A stretch of 64,000 bases of DNA from Salimicrobium album (GCF_900107115.1 NZ_FNOS01000004.1:124001-188000), one strand, 5' to 3'. Positions 44,453-53,500 are shown, counted from the stretch's first letter. Notes: generated from the sequence alone by a model not told the origin. Translations and numbers: made by a program.

Positions 44453-45973
44453 ATGAACAAGGGACCATCCATGCTGTTGATAACAGCACTAATTGCAGCT
44501 TTACTATTCACCGCCCTTCCGGGGAGCGCATTTGCGAATCTCGGCAGCGTAAATAATAAGATCAGCAATTTACAGGAAGAAAAGAAAAACGTCGACGATA
44601 AGCAGAATGACGTATCCGAAGAGAAGAACCAGAAAGAAACGGAACTCTCCGAAAACGAAAAGAAACAGGCGAAAGAGGAAGAAGCGATTAAAAAGATAGA
44701 TTCGAAGCTTTCCGATACGCTTGCGAAACTGAGAGAGAAAGAAGACGAAATCTCGGCAACGAAAGAAGAGATCGAAGAACTTAAGAAAGAAATCGCCGAC
44801 CTTGAAGAAAGTATAGCCAAAAGGGAAGAGATCCTGACGGACCGCCTCCGTTCACTTCAGCAGAACGGCGGAGACGTGAAGTACCTGGAAGTGCTGCTTG
44901 ATTCCCAGAGTTTCGGGGACTTTCTGGAACGTGCTTCCGCTGTTACGACCATCATGGACCAGGATAAGAACATCTTCGATACCCACGTGGAAGAGAAGAA
45001 AATGCTTGAGAATAAGAAACAGGAACTGGTCGATAAAAAATCTTCACTCGAAGAGCAGAGAGCGGATCTGAAGCAGCTGAAGGCCGATCTCGACAGTCAG
45101 TTGAAAGAGAAAGAGAAGCTGATGGAAGAGCTTGAAATAGAACATGGAGAGCTGCACAATACTAAACTTAATCTTGAGGAAGAACAGCAGATCCTCGAGA
45201 GACAGGAAGCTTCCATCCAGTCCGCTATTCAGGAAGCGGAAAAACGCGCTGCCGAAATAGAAAAGCAGAAGCGTGAAGAAGAAAGAAAACGGAAAGAAGA
45301 GGAACGGAAGAGAAAAGAAGCGGCAGCAGCTAAAGCCGAAGCAGAGGCAAAAGCTGAAGCTGAAGCTGAAGCACAAGCCGCTGAACAGGAAGAAGCAGAA
45401 CCGGTTGAGGAAACACCGGAAGTGAGCTCAGCGAGTGCTTCAGACAGCAGCTCTTCCGCCGCTCCGGAAGAAGCATCCAAGCCTGAAACGTCCACATCCT
45501 CAGCAACAGAAAGTCCGGCACCTGAGCCGGAACCTGAACCTGAACCTGAACCTGAACCGGAAGCATCAGCACCCGCTACAGGAGGATTTATAAATCCGGC
45601 TCCGGGTCCGGTTACTTCCGAGATGGGCCCTCGCTGGGGTCGCATGCATACGGGAATAGACATCGGCGGAAACGGAATCCCGATTAAAGCCTCCGCTTCC
45701 GGCCAGGTCTTCCGTTCGTACCAGTCCGGCTCCTATGGGAATGTCGTTATGCTTACGCATTCCATTAATGGGAAGGTGTATACGACAGTGTACGCCCATA
45801 TGCAGAACAGAGAAGTATCAGAGGGGGACTGGGTGAGCCAGGGTCAGCAGCTCGGCCTTATGGGGAACACAGGACGGTCCACCGGTCCTCACCTTCACTT
45901 TGAATTGCACGAAGGTCGATGGAGTCAGGATAAACGGAACGCCGTCAACCCGCGCAAATATGTCAACTTTTAA
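44453..45973 (+). CDS. Coiled-coil M23 peptidoglycan hydrolase, probable FtsEX partner
   Basis: This 506-aa protein has a signal peptide (about 1-29), a long coiled coil (about 30-300) like PcsB or EnvC, an Ala/Glu/Lys then Glu-Pro repeat linker (about 290-385), and a C-terminal M23 LytM-type endopeptidase (about 395-490) with zinc ligands in MHTGIDIGG and HLHFELHEG, so it looks active. It lies 25 bp behind ftsX. FtsEX-dependent hydrolases with this coiled-coil plan are known; B. subtilis uses CwlO (NlpC/P60 type) instead. Confidence 0.9.
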   Translation: MNKGPSMLLITALIAALLFTALPGSAFANLGSVNNKISNLQEEKKNVDDKQNDVSEEKNQKETELSENEKKQAKEEEAIKKIDSKLSDTLAKLREKEDEISATKEEIEELKKEIADLEESIAKREEILTDRLRSLQQNGGDVKYLEVLLDSQSFGDFLERASAVTTIMDQDKNIFDTHVEEKKMLENKKQELVDKKSSLEEQRADLKQLKADLDSQLKEKEKLMEELEIEHGELHNTKLNLEEEQQILERQEASIQSAIQEAEKRAAEIEKQKREEERKRKEEERKRKEAAAAKAEAEAKAEAEAEAQAAEQEEAEPVEETPEVSSASASDSSSSAAPEEASKPETSTSSATESPAPEPEPEPEPEPEPEASAPATGGFINPAPGPVTSEMGPRWGRMHTGIDIGGNGIPIKASASGQVFRSYQSGSYGNVVMLTHSINGKVYTTVYAHMQNREVSEGDWVSQGQQLGLMGNTGRSTGPHLHFELHEGRWSQDKRNAVNPRKYVNF

Positions 45974-45985
45974 TAAGAGTTTCCA

Positions 45986-46021
45986 CTTCCCGGGTGTTCG
46001 ATCACCCGGGGAGTTTTTTTG
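45986..46021 (+). terminator. Intrinsic terminator of the ftsEX operon
   Basis: CTTCCCGGGTG and CACCCGGGGAG form an 11-bp stem around TTCGAT, followed by seven T residues. Confidence 0.93.
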
Positions 46022-46053
46022 TAAAAATAAATCTGAATTTTTAAATAAATATA

Positions 46054-46081
46054 TTGACTTACCTGTTTTATTCATTATAAT
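46054..46081 (+). promoter_or_regulatory. SigA promoter of the riboswitch transcript
   Basis: TTGACT and a perfect TATAAT are separated by 16 bp, about 100 bp upstream of the riboswitch core. Just after it, AAGAGG (46089-46094) can pair with CCTCTT, forming a 5' hairpin. Confidence 0.75.
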
Positions 46082-46181
46082 GAACAGTAAGAGGTGAATA
46101 ACATTCCCGACAGGAATAGTCGAACTCCTCTTAAAACAGTGCTTTACCCATCGTGGGCAATGAAACCTTAAATAAATCCTG

Positions 46182-46274
46182 CTTTAACGAAAAGGCAAAC
46201 CTTATGAAAATAAGGGACGCAAAGCCATGGGTCTAAGGGAGAATCATCCTAAGACAGCCGGTTATCGAAAAAAG
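46182..46274 (+). ncRNA. Cyclic di-GMP-I (GEMM) riboswitch
   Basis: All landmarks are present in order: GGCAAACC, a P2 stem CCTTAT-GAAA-ATAAGG with GNRA loop, GGGACGCAAAGCC, a second hairpin GTCTAAGG...CCTAAGAC, then AGCCGGTTATCG. P1 can form between CTTT/CGA (46182-46190) and TCG/AAAG (46265-46274). The 3' strand of P1 includes AAAGG, a candidate ribosome-binding site, so ligand binding could block translation of the short ORF at 46288. Identification is strong; the regulated gene is not evident. Confidence 0.92.
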
Positions 46275-46287
46275 GTGGTGATGATCA

Positions 46288-46359
46288 GTGACGAATAGCT
46301 GTTTGTTGAATACGCACAGTTACGAGGTGAAGCTGCATCCGATGCAGAATTCTCCTTAA
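46288..46359 (+). CDS. Possible 23-aa peptide controlled by the riboswitch
   Basis: A GTG codon lies 9 bp after AAAGGTGG (46271-46278), the riboswitch P1 strand. The encoded peptide starts MTNSCLLNTHSYEVKLHP and has no recognised family, signal peptide or membrane helix. It is the only ORF with a plausible ribosome-binding site in the 560 bp between riboswitch and ctpB. It could be a leader peptide or chance. Confidence 0.3.
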   Translation: MTNSCLLNTHSYEVKLHPMQNSP

Positions 46360-46710
46360 CATATACGTGTGATTACGAAATGATTGAATCATTGCCCAAA
46401 AAACAGACCTTGAAGCAGTATATATAAATACCCACTCTATGTATGGAACGAAGAACACTCCCCCCTTCAATATGATAGATCAACGGATGATAAAAAAATG
46501 CCCGGTCTTTTATTAAAACCGGTGAGCACATGAAAGAGTCAGGAGACAACTCCCCGGTCGAGATCCGGATAAACGTCGCTCTATTTCCCGGGAAATAGTT
46601 CCGCTGCTCCCGGTGAGGTCTCCCTCCGATTTTAATGAAGACGAGACATGATGATTCCCGCCGTTACCATCGACTCTCCCACTCTTAAGTCCTGATAACG
46701 GTTATTATTA
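46360..46710. other. Gene-free, foldable region downstream of the riboswitch
   Basis: No convincing gene is seen. From about 46500 the DNA turns GC-rich and highly foldable: GGAGAC (46541-46546) pairs with GTCTCC (46618-46623), enclosing several CCGG-type short stems and an 18-bp perfect palindrome CTATTTCCCGGGAAATAG (46581-46598). On the minus strand, CCGGT...ACCGG followed by a T run (A tract 46492-46498) looks like a terminator, so an antisense RNA is possible. I could not match it to a riboswitch, 6S RNA, T-box or intron. Confidence 0.5.
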
Positions 46711-46748
46711 AGCCCTGCTTCTCTCTGAATGAGAGGAGCAGGGTTTTT
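46711..46748 (+). terminator. Intrinsic terminator ahead of ctpB
   Basis: CCCTGCT-T-CTCTC and GAGAG-G-AGCAGGG form a 12-bp stem with a short loop, then TTTTT. It probably ends the riboswitch transcript. Confidence 0.9.
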
Positions 46749-46835
46749 GAATGTGAAAAAACAATAGAGCGGGTTTCTTTTTCTATGTTAAGATTAGGAA
46801 AGTATTTAAGTTCTTCAGAGAAAGGTGCCTTCACT

Positions 46836-48332
46836 ATGAATTGGAAAAATCGTCACATAATTATACTGGCCGTTGTCGCGCTGCTCGTCGGGGCTGCCGG
46901 AACGTATATCGGTATGCAGTGGTTCGCTCCGGAAGAGACAGCGACGTCCACAGAGGACTCTTCATCCGGAAAAAGCTTCGGGGACATGACGCAGGAGGAG
47001 CAGAAAGCTTTTATAGAGAATGCCCAGGGGTCCTCGAATTTAAAAAAGGTGGAAAAGGCTTACACTCTCATTAACGAACGTTACGTGGAAGATGTGGATA
47101 AGAGTACACTCGTCGAAGGTGCCATAGAAGGTATGATCAATAAACTGGATGATCCCTACAGTACGTATATGGATCAGGAGACGATGGAGCAGTTCAACCA
47201 GTCCATCGAGTCCTCATTTCAGGGGATAGGGGCTGAAGTGAGTATGGTGGACGATAAAGTGACCATCGTTGCACCTATCAAAGGATCTCCCGCCGAGGAA
47301 GCGGGGCTGAAGCCGAATGACCAGGTTCTGAAAATAGACGGAGATTCGACGAAGGGTCTCGATCTTCAGGAGGCGGTCAATAAAATACGCGGGGAGAAAG
47401 GTACGGAAGTCACGCTCACCGTCGATCGCCCGGGAGCGCCGGAGCCGATTGAAATAACGATCACCCGTGATGATATTCCGAAAGAATCCGTGTACAAGGA
47501 CACGAAAGAGGTAGACGGAAAGAAAGTCGGCGTCCTTGAAATAACGTCTTTCTCCGAAGAGACGTCGAAAGAGTTCAAGAAACATTTGACCGACCTTGAA
47601 GAAGAAGGAATCGAAGGGCTGGTCATTGACGTACGGGGGAATCCCGGCGGACTATTCACAGACGTTCAGGACGTGCTGAAGCAGCTCGTTCCGGACGACA
47701 AGCCGATCGTTCAGATCGAAAGCAGGGACGGAGAGAATTCGAAATACTATTCCGAACGCAGTTCCGGAAAAGAGTATCCGATTTCCGTGCTGATTGATGA
47801 AGGAAGTGCCTCCGCCTCCGAAATCCTCGCCGCTGCGATGAAAGAGATCGGCGATCACCCGGTGGTCGGTACTACGAGTTTCGGTAAAGGTACAGTGCAG
47901 CAGGCCGTGCCGATGGGGGATGGCAGTACGTTGAAACTGACGATGTTCAAATGGCTCACTCCGGATGGCAACTGGATCCATGAAGAAGGTGTGACGCCTA
48001 CGAAAAAAGTGAAGCAGCCGGCATTTTTCTACACCCATCCCGTAACGGCCGAAAAGACGCTCGATACGTCGTCTTCCGGCGACAAGGTGAAAAACATTCA
48101 GCAGATGCTGAAGGGTCTCGGATACGGTAAGACGGAAACGGACGGTTCTTACGGAGAAGGTACGGAAGCTGCCGTAAAAGCGTTCCAGCAGGACCATGAT
48201 CTGGAAGCCACAGGGGCCGTCAATGAAAAAACGGGCGGTGAGCTTGAGAAACAGGTCGTCGAAGAAGTGCAGAAAGAAGAGAATGACAGACAGATGCAGA
48301 AAGCGCTCGACGTCCTTTTCCGGGATGCCTGA
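46836..48332 (+). CDS. ctpB: S41 carboxy-terminal processing protease CtpB
   Basis: The ATG at 46836 follows AGAAAGGTG and gives 498 aa. It has an N-terminal membrane anchor or signal (about 6-27), a PDZ domain (about 110-195, GIGAEVSM, IKGSPAEEAGL), the S41 catalytic core with S326 in DEGSASASEILAAA and K351 in SFGKGTVQQ (25 residues apart, as expected), and a C-terminal peptidoglycan-binding domain (about 410-470). In B. subtilis CtpB cleaves SpoIVFA during sporulation; here that is inferred. Confidence 0.94.
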   Translation: MNWKNRHIIILAVVALLVGAAGTYIGMQWFAPEETATSTEDSSSGKSFGDMTQEEQKAFIENAQGSSNLKKVEKAYTLINERYVEDVDKSTLVEGAIEGMINKLDDPYSTYMDQETMEQFNQSIESSFQGIGAEVSMVDDKVTIVAPIKGSPAEEAGLKPNDQVLKIDGDSTKGLDLQEAVNKIRGEKGTEVTLTVDRPGAPEPIEITITRDDIPKESVYKDTKEVDGKKVGVLEITSFSEETSKEFKKHLTDLEEEGIEGLVIDVRGNPGGLFTDVQDVLKQLVPDDKPIVQIESRDGENSKYYSERSSGKEYPISVLIDEGSASASEILAAAMKEIGDHPVVGTTSFGKGTVQQAVPMGDGSTLKLTMFKWLTPDGNWIHEEGVTPTKKVKQPAFFYTHPVTAEKTLDTSSSGDKVKNIQQMLKGLGYGKTETDGSYGEGTEAAVKAFQQDHDLEATGAVNEKTGGELEKQVVEEVQKEENDRQMQKALDVLFRDA

Positions 48333-48346
48333 GACCGGAAGTCATA

Positions 48347-48379
48347 AGACCTGCAGCCCGGGCGGCTGCGGGTCTTTTT
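48347..48379 (+). terminator. Intrinsic terminator after ctpB
   Basis: GACCTGCAGCC and GGCTGCGGGTC (one G-T pair) with a short loop, then TTTTT. Confidence 0.9.
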
Positions 48380-48405
48380 ACAGAGAGAATACGCACGTGG
48401 TGAAT

Positions 48406-48424
48406 GAAAACGATTCTCATATTC
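48406..48424. promoter_or_regulatory. Fur box
   Basis: GAAAACGATTCTCATATTC matches 14 of 19 positions of GATAATGATTATCATTATC. It ends directly before the -35 of the next promoter, a position expected to give iron-dependent repression. Confidence 0.75.
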
Positions 48425-48425
48425 A

Positions 48426-48454
48426 TTGACAATCCACAACCTGCCACGTAAAAT
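48426..48454 (+). promoter_or_regulatory. SigA promoter of the iron-transport ATPase gene
   Basis: A perfect TTGACA, 17 bp, then TAAAAT; it abuts the Fur box. Confidence 0.75.
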
Positions 48455-48531
48455 CTTATACAGAAACTATTTTTGTCCCGTCGTATAACTTTGGAAACGA
48501 TAACCCTACAGAGTATAAAGGGAGAGATCCT

Positions 48532-49377
48532 ATGGATACACTACAAACGAACAACCTCACATTAGGATACGGAGACTCGATCATCATTGACTCACTCGAT
48601 ATAGAAATCCCGAAAGGTGAAATAACCGTCCTGATCGGAAGTAACGGGTGCGGGAAGTCTACGCTTCTACGTTCCCTTGCCCGCCTTCTTAAACCGAAAG
48701 ACGGCCAGGTGGTACTCGATCAGAAGGATATTTCCCAGATGAAAACGAAAGAGGTAGCCAAAAAGATGGCCATCCTTCCGCAAAGTCCGTCCACTCCGGA
48801 AGGTCTTACCGTCTACCAGCTGGTCAAACAGGGTCGTCACCCTTACCAGTCTTTCACGAAACGCTGGTCGAACGATGATGAACAGGCGGTGGAGAAGGCC
48901 CTTGTCGATACCAATCTCGTCGAACTGAAAGAAAGAACGGTCGACTCCCTTTCCGGCGGTCAGCGTCAGCGTGCCTGGATTGCGATGACGCTCGCCCAGG
49001 ACACCGAGACTCTTCTCCTGGATGAGCCGACGACGTATCTCGACATGACCCATCAGATTGAAGTGCTCGATCTTCTGTTCGATCTGAATAAAGATCATGG
49101 CAGAACGATCGTAATGGTGCTTCACGACATCAACCTCGCCTGCCGTTATGCCGACCATATCGTAGCGGTCCGCGACCAGACCGTCTATACACAGGGAAGG
49201 CCTGAAGAAGTGGTTTCCTGTGAAATGATGCATAACGTGTTCGATATGATGTGTGATGTGAGAGAGGATCCTTTATTCGGTACGCCGATGTGCATCCCGC
49301 ACGGGAAAGGGCGCTGTCTCATCAAACAGGCGCAGGAAGAAGCGAAACAGAAACAGCACATATATTCCGTTACGTAA
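48532..49377 (+). CDS. Orphan iron-siderophore ABC transporter ATPase (FecE/YusV-like)
   Basis: This 281-aa ATPase has Walker A GSNGCGKS (36-43), the Q-loop LPQSPSTPEGLTVYQLV, signature LSGGQRQRAWIAM, Walker B TLLLDEPTTYLD and the typical late VLHDINLACRYADHI. No permease or binding-protein gene is adjacent. That recalls B. subtilis YusV, a stand-alone ATPase shared by several siderophore permeases. The Fur box supports an iron role. The C-terminal 25 residues are charged and extend beyond the core fold. Confidence 0.87.
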   Translation: MDTLQTNNLTLGYGDSIIIDSLDIEIPKGEITVLIGSNGCGKSTLLRSLARLLKPKDGQVVLDQKDISQMKTKEVAKKMAILPQSPSTPEGLTVYQLVKQGRHPYQSFTKRWSNDDEQAVEKALVDTNLVELKERTVDSLSGGQRQRAWIAMTLAQDTETLLLDEPTTYLDMTHQIEVLDLLFDLNKDHGRTIVMVLHDINLACRYADHIVAVRDQTVYTQGRPEEVVSCEMMHNVFDMMCDVREDPLFGTPMCIPHGKGRCLIKQAQEEAKQKQHIYSVT

Positions 49378-49380
49378 TCG

Positions 49381-49407
49381 AACCCTCCTGGACGGGAGGG
49401 TTTTTTT
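49381..49407 (+). terminator. Intrinsic terminator after the ATPase gene
   Basis: AACCCTCC and GGAGGGTT around a 6-nt loop with seven T residues. Confidence 0.92.
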
Positions 49408-49560
49408 ATGCGCATCCTCAGGAGAAAATATATCCCCGTTGTACACCTTTTCAATAAAAGTTCATAATTTAAGTGGAAAGGCAGATTTCTAAGTGTGCAG
49501 TTTCGTGGTAAGATGAAGATGGATGCTTATGGAAAGTGTTAAAGATAAGGAAGGATACCG

Positions 49561-50448
49561 ATGAAGAAATTTTCTATATTTACAGTGGGAGTAACGTTCC
49601 TTTCCCTTATACTCGGCAATCTGGTTGTGGCGACGGATTCAGGCGATGCCTGCGGTACGTCGTGGCCTTTTTGTAATGGAAAAGTGATCCCTGACCTGAC
49701 AGATTTTCACATATTGGTGGAATATTCCCACCGCCTGTTCATACCGCTCCTGACCGTCGTCACGCTTATTAACGCGGCAGGTGCTATATACTTTTTCAGG
49801 AAAAATAGAGCAGTGCTCGCGTTTGCAGTATTGAGTCTGCTGCTTCTCATCATCCAGTCGCTCATCGGTGGATTCAACGTACTCCTCGGTACACCGCCGG
49901 GCTTCACGACTCTCGATGTCACTTTCAGTCAGCTGCTCCTTTTGAACAACGTACTGTTAAGTTACAGTCTGCATGAGAAGAAGGTATCGCTTGATAAGAA
50001 ACACGCCGGTACTGTGAAGATGAGCTACCGCGCTTTCCTGCTCGGATTCCTTTTTTACGTGGCCCAGGTGATATTCGGGGCTTTCTTTAAACACAGCCGG
50101 GCGAGCAACGTCATGATGGATATCGGAGCGGAAGAATATCTGATCCGGTCCGAGACGCTGGCGGACGCCCTGTTTTCGATTCACTGGGTAGCCACCGTCG
50201 TCATTCTTGTAAGTGCGATATGGTTCATCTTTTATGCTTCCAAATTCAGATATCACGTATTTCTGTCGTGGCTTTATTTCCTCACCATTTTATTGAACGG
50301 AGCGGTAGGGCTCGTGATCGTCGTTACCGGAAACGTCATTCTGGCTTCTTCGATACATATGATCCTCTCGACGCTTACGATGATGGTGGGCGGTGCCATA
50401 CTGGGAGGATACTGGTTCAAGCTTCACCAGCGGACAATACGCGCCTGA
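49561..50448 (+). CDS. COX15/CtaA-family protein (heme A synthase paralogue?)
   Basis: This 295-aa protein has eight predicted helices. The external Cys pair C31/C38 (CGTSWPFCNG), E54 and H57 (VEYSHRL), H208 (SIHWVATV) and H266 (SIHMILS) match CtaA landmarks. However the helix-4 histidine expected near 119-124 is missing; the stretch reads LDVTFSQLLLLNN, with no His between 57 and 138. CtaA oxidises heme O to heme A for cytochrome aa3 oxidase. No ctaB or cta genes are nearby, so this may be a divergent paralogue with altered heme binding. Confidence 0.8.
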   Translation: MKKFSIFTVGVTFLSLILGNLVVATDSGDACGTSWPFCNGKVIPDLTDFHILVEYSHRLFIPLLTVVTLINAAGAIYFFRKNRAVLAFAVLSLLLLIIQSLIGGFNVLLGTPPGFTTLDVTFSQLLLLNNVLLSYSLHEKKVSLDKKHAGTVKMSYRAFLLGFLFYVAQVIFGAFFKHSRASNVMMDIGAEEYLIRSETLADALFSIHWVATVVILVSAIWFIFYASKFRYHVFLSWLYFLTILLNGAVGLVIVVTGNVILASSIHMILSTLTMMVGGAILGGYWFKLHQRTIRA

Positions 50449-50453
50449 CAGAT

Positions 50454-50496
50454 AAAAACAGCGGCTTCGCCTTTAAAAAGGCGGGCCGCTGTTTTT
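50454..50496. terminator. Bidirectional terminator
   Basis: AAAAACAGCGGC (50454-50465) and GCCGCTGTTTTT (50485-50496) are perfect complements with an inner CGCCTTT/AAAGGCG stem, between two convergent genes. Confidence 0.93.
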
Positions 50497-50508
50497 ATGT
50501 TCAATGTT

Positions 50509-53500
50509 TTACGTCTTCAGCTGGAACAGTTCCCGGATATCTTCTTCGCTTAAGCTCTGAAGCATGGATTCTCCGGGCTGGATGATCTGGTCAACGAGAT
50601 CGCGCTTTTTCTGCTGCAGCTGATAAATTCTTTCTTCAATCGTGCCTTCGGAGATCATGCGGATCACCTGTACACTTTTCTTCTGTCCGATACGGTGGGC
50701 ACGTCCGGCTGCCTGTTCTTCCACTGCCGGATTCCACCACAGGTCGTACAGGATGACCGTATCGGCCCCTGTAAGATTCAAACCGGTACCGCCCGCTTTC
50801 AGGGAAATGAGAAAAATGTCATTTTCTCCTCCATTGAATCGTTCCACATATTCCATACGTTTATCCGATTTCGTGCTCCCGTCCAGATAAAAGCAGTTGT
50901 AGCCGAGAGAGGTGAGTTCATCGTACAGCAATGAAAGCATACTCGAGAACTGGGAAAACAGCAGCACCCGGTGATTGTTCTGTTTCAGTTCGTCCAGTAG
51001 TTCTTTCAGCTGATCGAGTTTGCCGGAAGTGCCTTCGTAGTTTTCGAGAAACAGAGAAGGGTGGCAGCAGATCTGGCGCAGTCTCGTCAGTCCTGCCAGT
51101 ATTTCGATCTTCCCTTTCTGCAGTCCTTTGTTCTGAATCGTGTCTTTCACGTCTTTCTGGATTCTTTCGAGATAGGCCAGATACACTTCTTTCTGGTTTC
51201 TCGTCAGTTCGGAATACTGGACCGATTCCAGTTTATCCGGGAGGTCATCGAGCACTTCCGTTTTCATACGACGAAGGATGAATGGCCGGGTCATCCGGGA
51301 GATCTGACTGTGCGGCAGGTTGAGAAACTCTTTTTTATTTTTGTAGAAGCCGGGCATCAGCGTCTGGAAAATCGCCCAAAGTTCGGTCAGAGCGTTCTCG
51401 ATCGGCGTGCCGCTCAAAGCAAAACGGTGCTTCGCATGGATCAGCCTCGTCGCTTTTGATACCTTCGTCGCTTCATTTTTGATGGCCTGGGCCTCATCCA
51501 GAATGAAAGCATGGAACTGGTCCGTTTCGTACGCCTCCGCGTCACGGCGGAGCAGCGGGTAGGAAGTGACCCAAATATCCGCCTCCGACTCCTCCCGTAT
51601 CTGTTCCCTTTCCTCCCGGGAGCCGGAAATGACTTCGGCTTTCAGGCCGGGCGCGAACGTTTCGATTTCCTTCTTCCAGTTGAAGACGAGTGAAGCGGGG
51701 GGCGACGATGAGTGATCGTCCCACGTTCCCTTTATCTTCGAGTTCCGACAGAAGGAAAGTGATCGTCTGAATCGTTTTACCAAGCCCCATATCATCCGCC
51801 AGTATTCCCCCGAGAGAATAATCGGCGAGCGTCTTCATCCAGCGGAAGCCGGTGATCTGGTAAGGACGCAGTTCCGCATCAAGGCCGGAAGGGAGCGGGT
51901 GACGGCTCGTTTCGGGATTCCTCAGGTGAGTGATGAGCGTCTGGAATCTCTTTTGCCGCTCCTCCTCGCTCAGTTCCAGCACCTCATCCACCTGCATGCT
52001 TCGCATCTGCGAGACGGAGATCGTCGAACCGTCGAGAGAATGGACGTCGAGTTCGTCGGCGAATTCCCGGAACCGGTCGAACGACTCGTTCTGCAGGGAG
52101 AGAAGAGTGCCGTCTTTCAGCCGGAAATACTTCTGTTTTTCCATAGCCGCCTGCATGACGTTCGTAATATCTTCGTCATCGATCCCGTCGATTGCAAAAG
52201 AGATATCGAGCCAGTCCGTCGATTCGTTTATATCGATCGTCGGTTTCAGCACAGGAGCCGACTGCAGCAGATGTTTCAGCCGTGACGATAAGTACACTTC
52301 GGCCTGTTCCTGAAGACGGGGGAGAGTCTCCCTTAAGAAAGTATCGATTTTTTCTTCGTCGTCGATATAGACGAAAGAACCGTCAAACTTGAAGTCCGCC
52401 TGCTCGATAAGCTGCATGATTTCGTCTTCTTTCTGAAAATCCCTTTTTACGATCGCCTGATGGTCGGAAGAGGGACGGAAAGGGTCGATACCGTGATCGC
52501 CGTAAAGAAACTCGACGTCGATGGTAAGCAGCCAGTCGCGCTGATCGATGGATACGATGCTTCTTACATCTTTTTTGATGATCGACTGTTTCGCCGTTTC
52601 GCTGTAGTGCACGTCCCCGGCTTCCTCGAGTACCGGCAGTACGTGGGAAACGATGCCCTCCATATCTTCCGCCGGAATCACCTGGGGCCTGGAGGCAGAG
52701 AAAGGGATGGCCTCTTTCCATTTGCGGATTACGTCGTGCTGCTCTTTCGTAAGGGCATAAATCGTATGTCCTTCATACATCAGCCGGTAATCGGACAGGT
52801 GCCGGTAGTTCTCCAGTTCCCGGAACGACAGAACGAAATCTTCCTGCCTCCGGTTTACGTGGAAGGACAGTTCCGGTAGCTCCCTGTATTGAAGAGGACC
52901 GGGACCCGCCTTCTGTTCCACTATCTTCGTATGTGACTCCGCCAGCAATTCAAGAAGCCGGTGGGCATGAGCGGGAGGTATGGGTAAATACCTCTTTTCC
53001 CGGGGAAGAGAAAACTGATCGAAAAACCGTTCTTCTCCTATTATGACGGAAAGAAGGTCGAGAATGGCCGCATCGGTTGCAAAGAGCTGATGAACAGCCG
53101 GGTTGTACGTGAATTTCTTCGTTACGGGCAGTTCCTTCTCTTCCGTAACGTGGGTGACGCAGTTTCTTATATCTTTCATGACGTAGGGCTGATACTCCCC
53201 CATCTTCAGTTCCAGGGACAGAGCCCGGCTGGACACGTGGAGATAGTAGTGGAACATGAGCGTCGTCTTTTCTTCCGGAAGAACGGTCTCCCGGCGGAAA
53301 ACTTCGGTCAGCGGTCCCGAATAGGAAACGGGTTTCGGGGACGAGGTATCCCGGGCGAGCGCAGGTGAGAGCTTCTGCATCATCTCTTCCCGAATAGCCA
53401 GAAGTACGGCCGCTATATGCTTACAAGTAAAGTACGTTTCGTAAGCTTTGCATTCACAGGTGCTGTCGAAATCGTCCTCATCATAAAAGAAGACCCGCAC

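Noticed and set aside
45510-45570. Short tandem DNA repeat (CCTGAA units)
   Set aside because: It encodes the Glu-Pro repeat linker of the M23 hydrolase.
46285-46470. 61-codon minus-strand frame opposite the riboswitch output region
   Set aside because: No ribosome-binding site for its start, basic/aromatic random-looking composition, and it overlaps a plus-strand transcript.
46490-46660. Cobalamin, c-di-AMP or SAM riboswitch
   Set aside because: An AGTCAGGAGAC stretch recalls the B12 box, but the other required cobalamin elements are absent, and the c-di-AMP and SAM consensus cores are not present.
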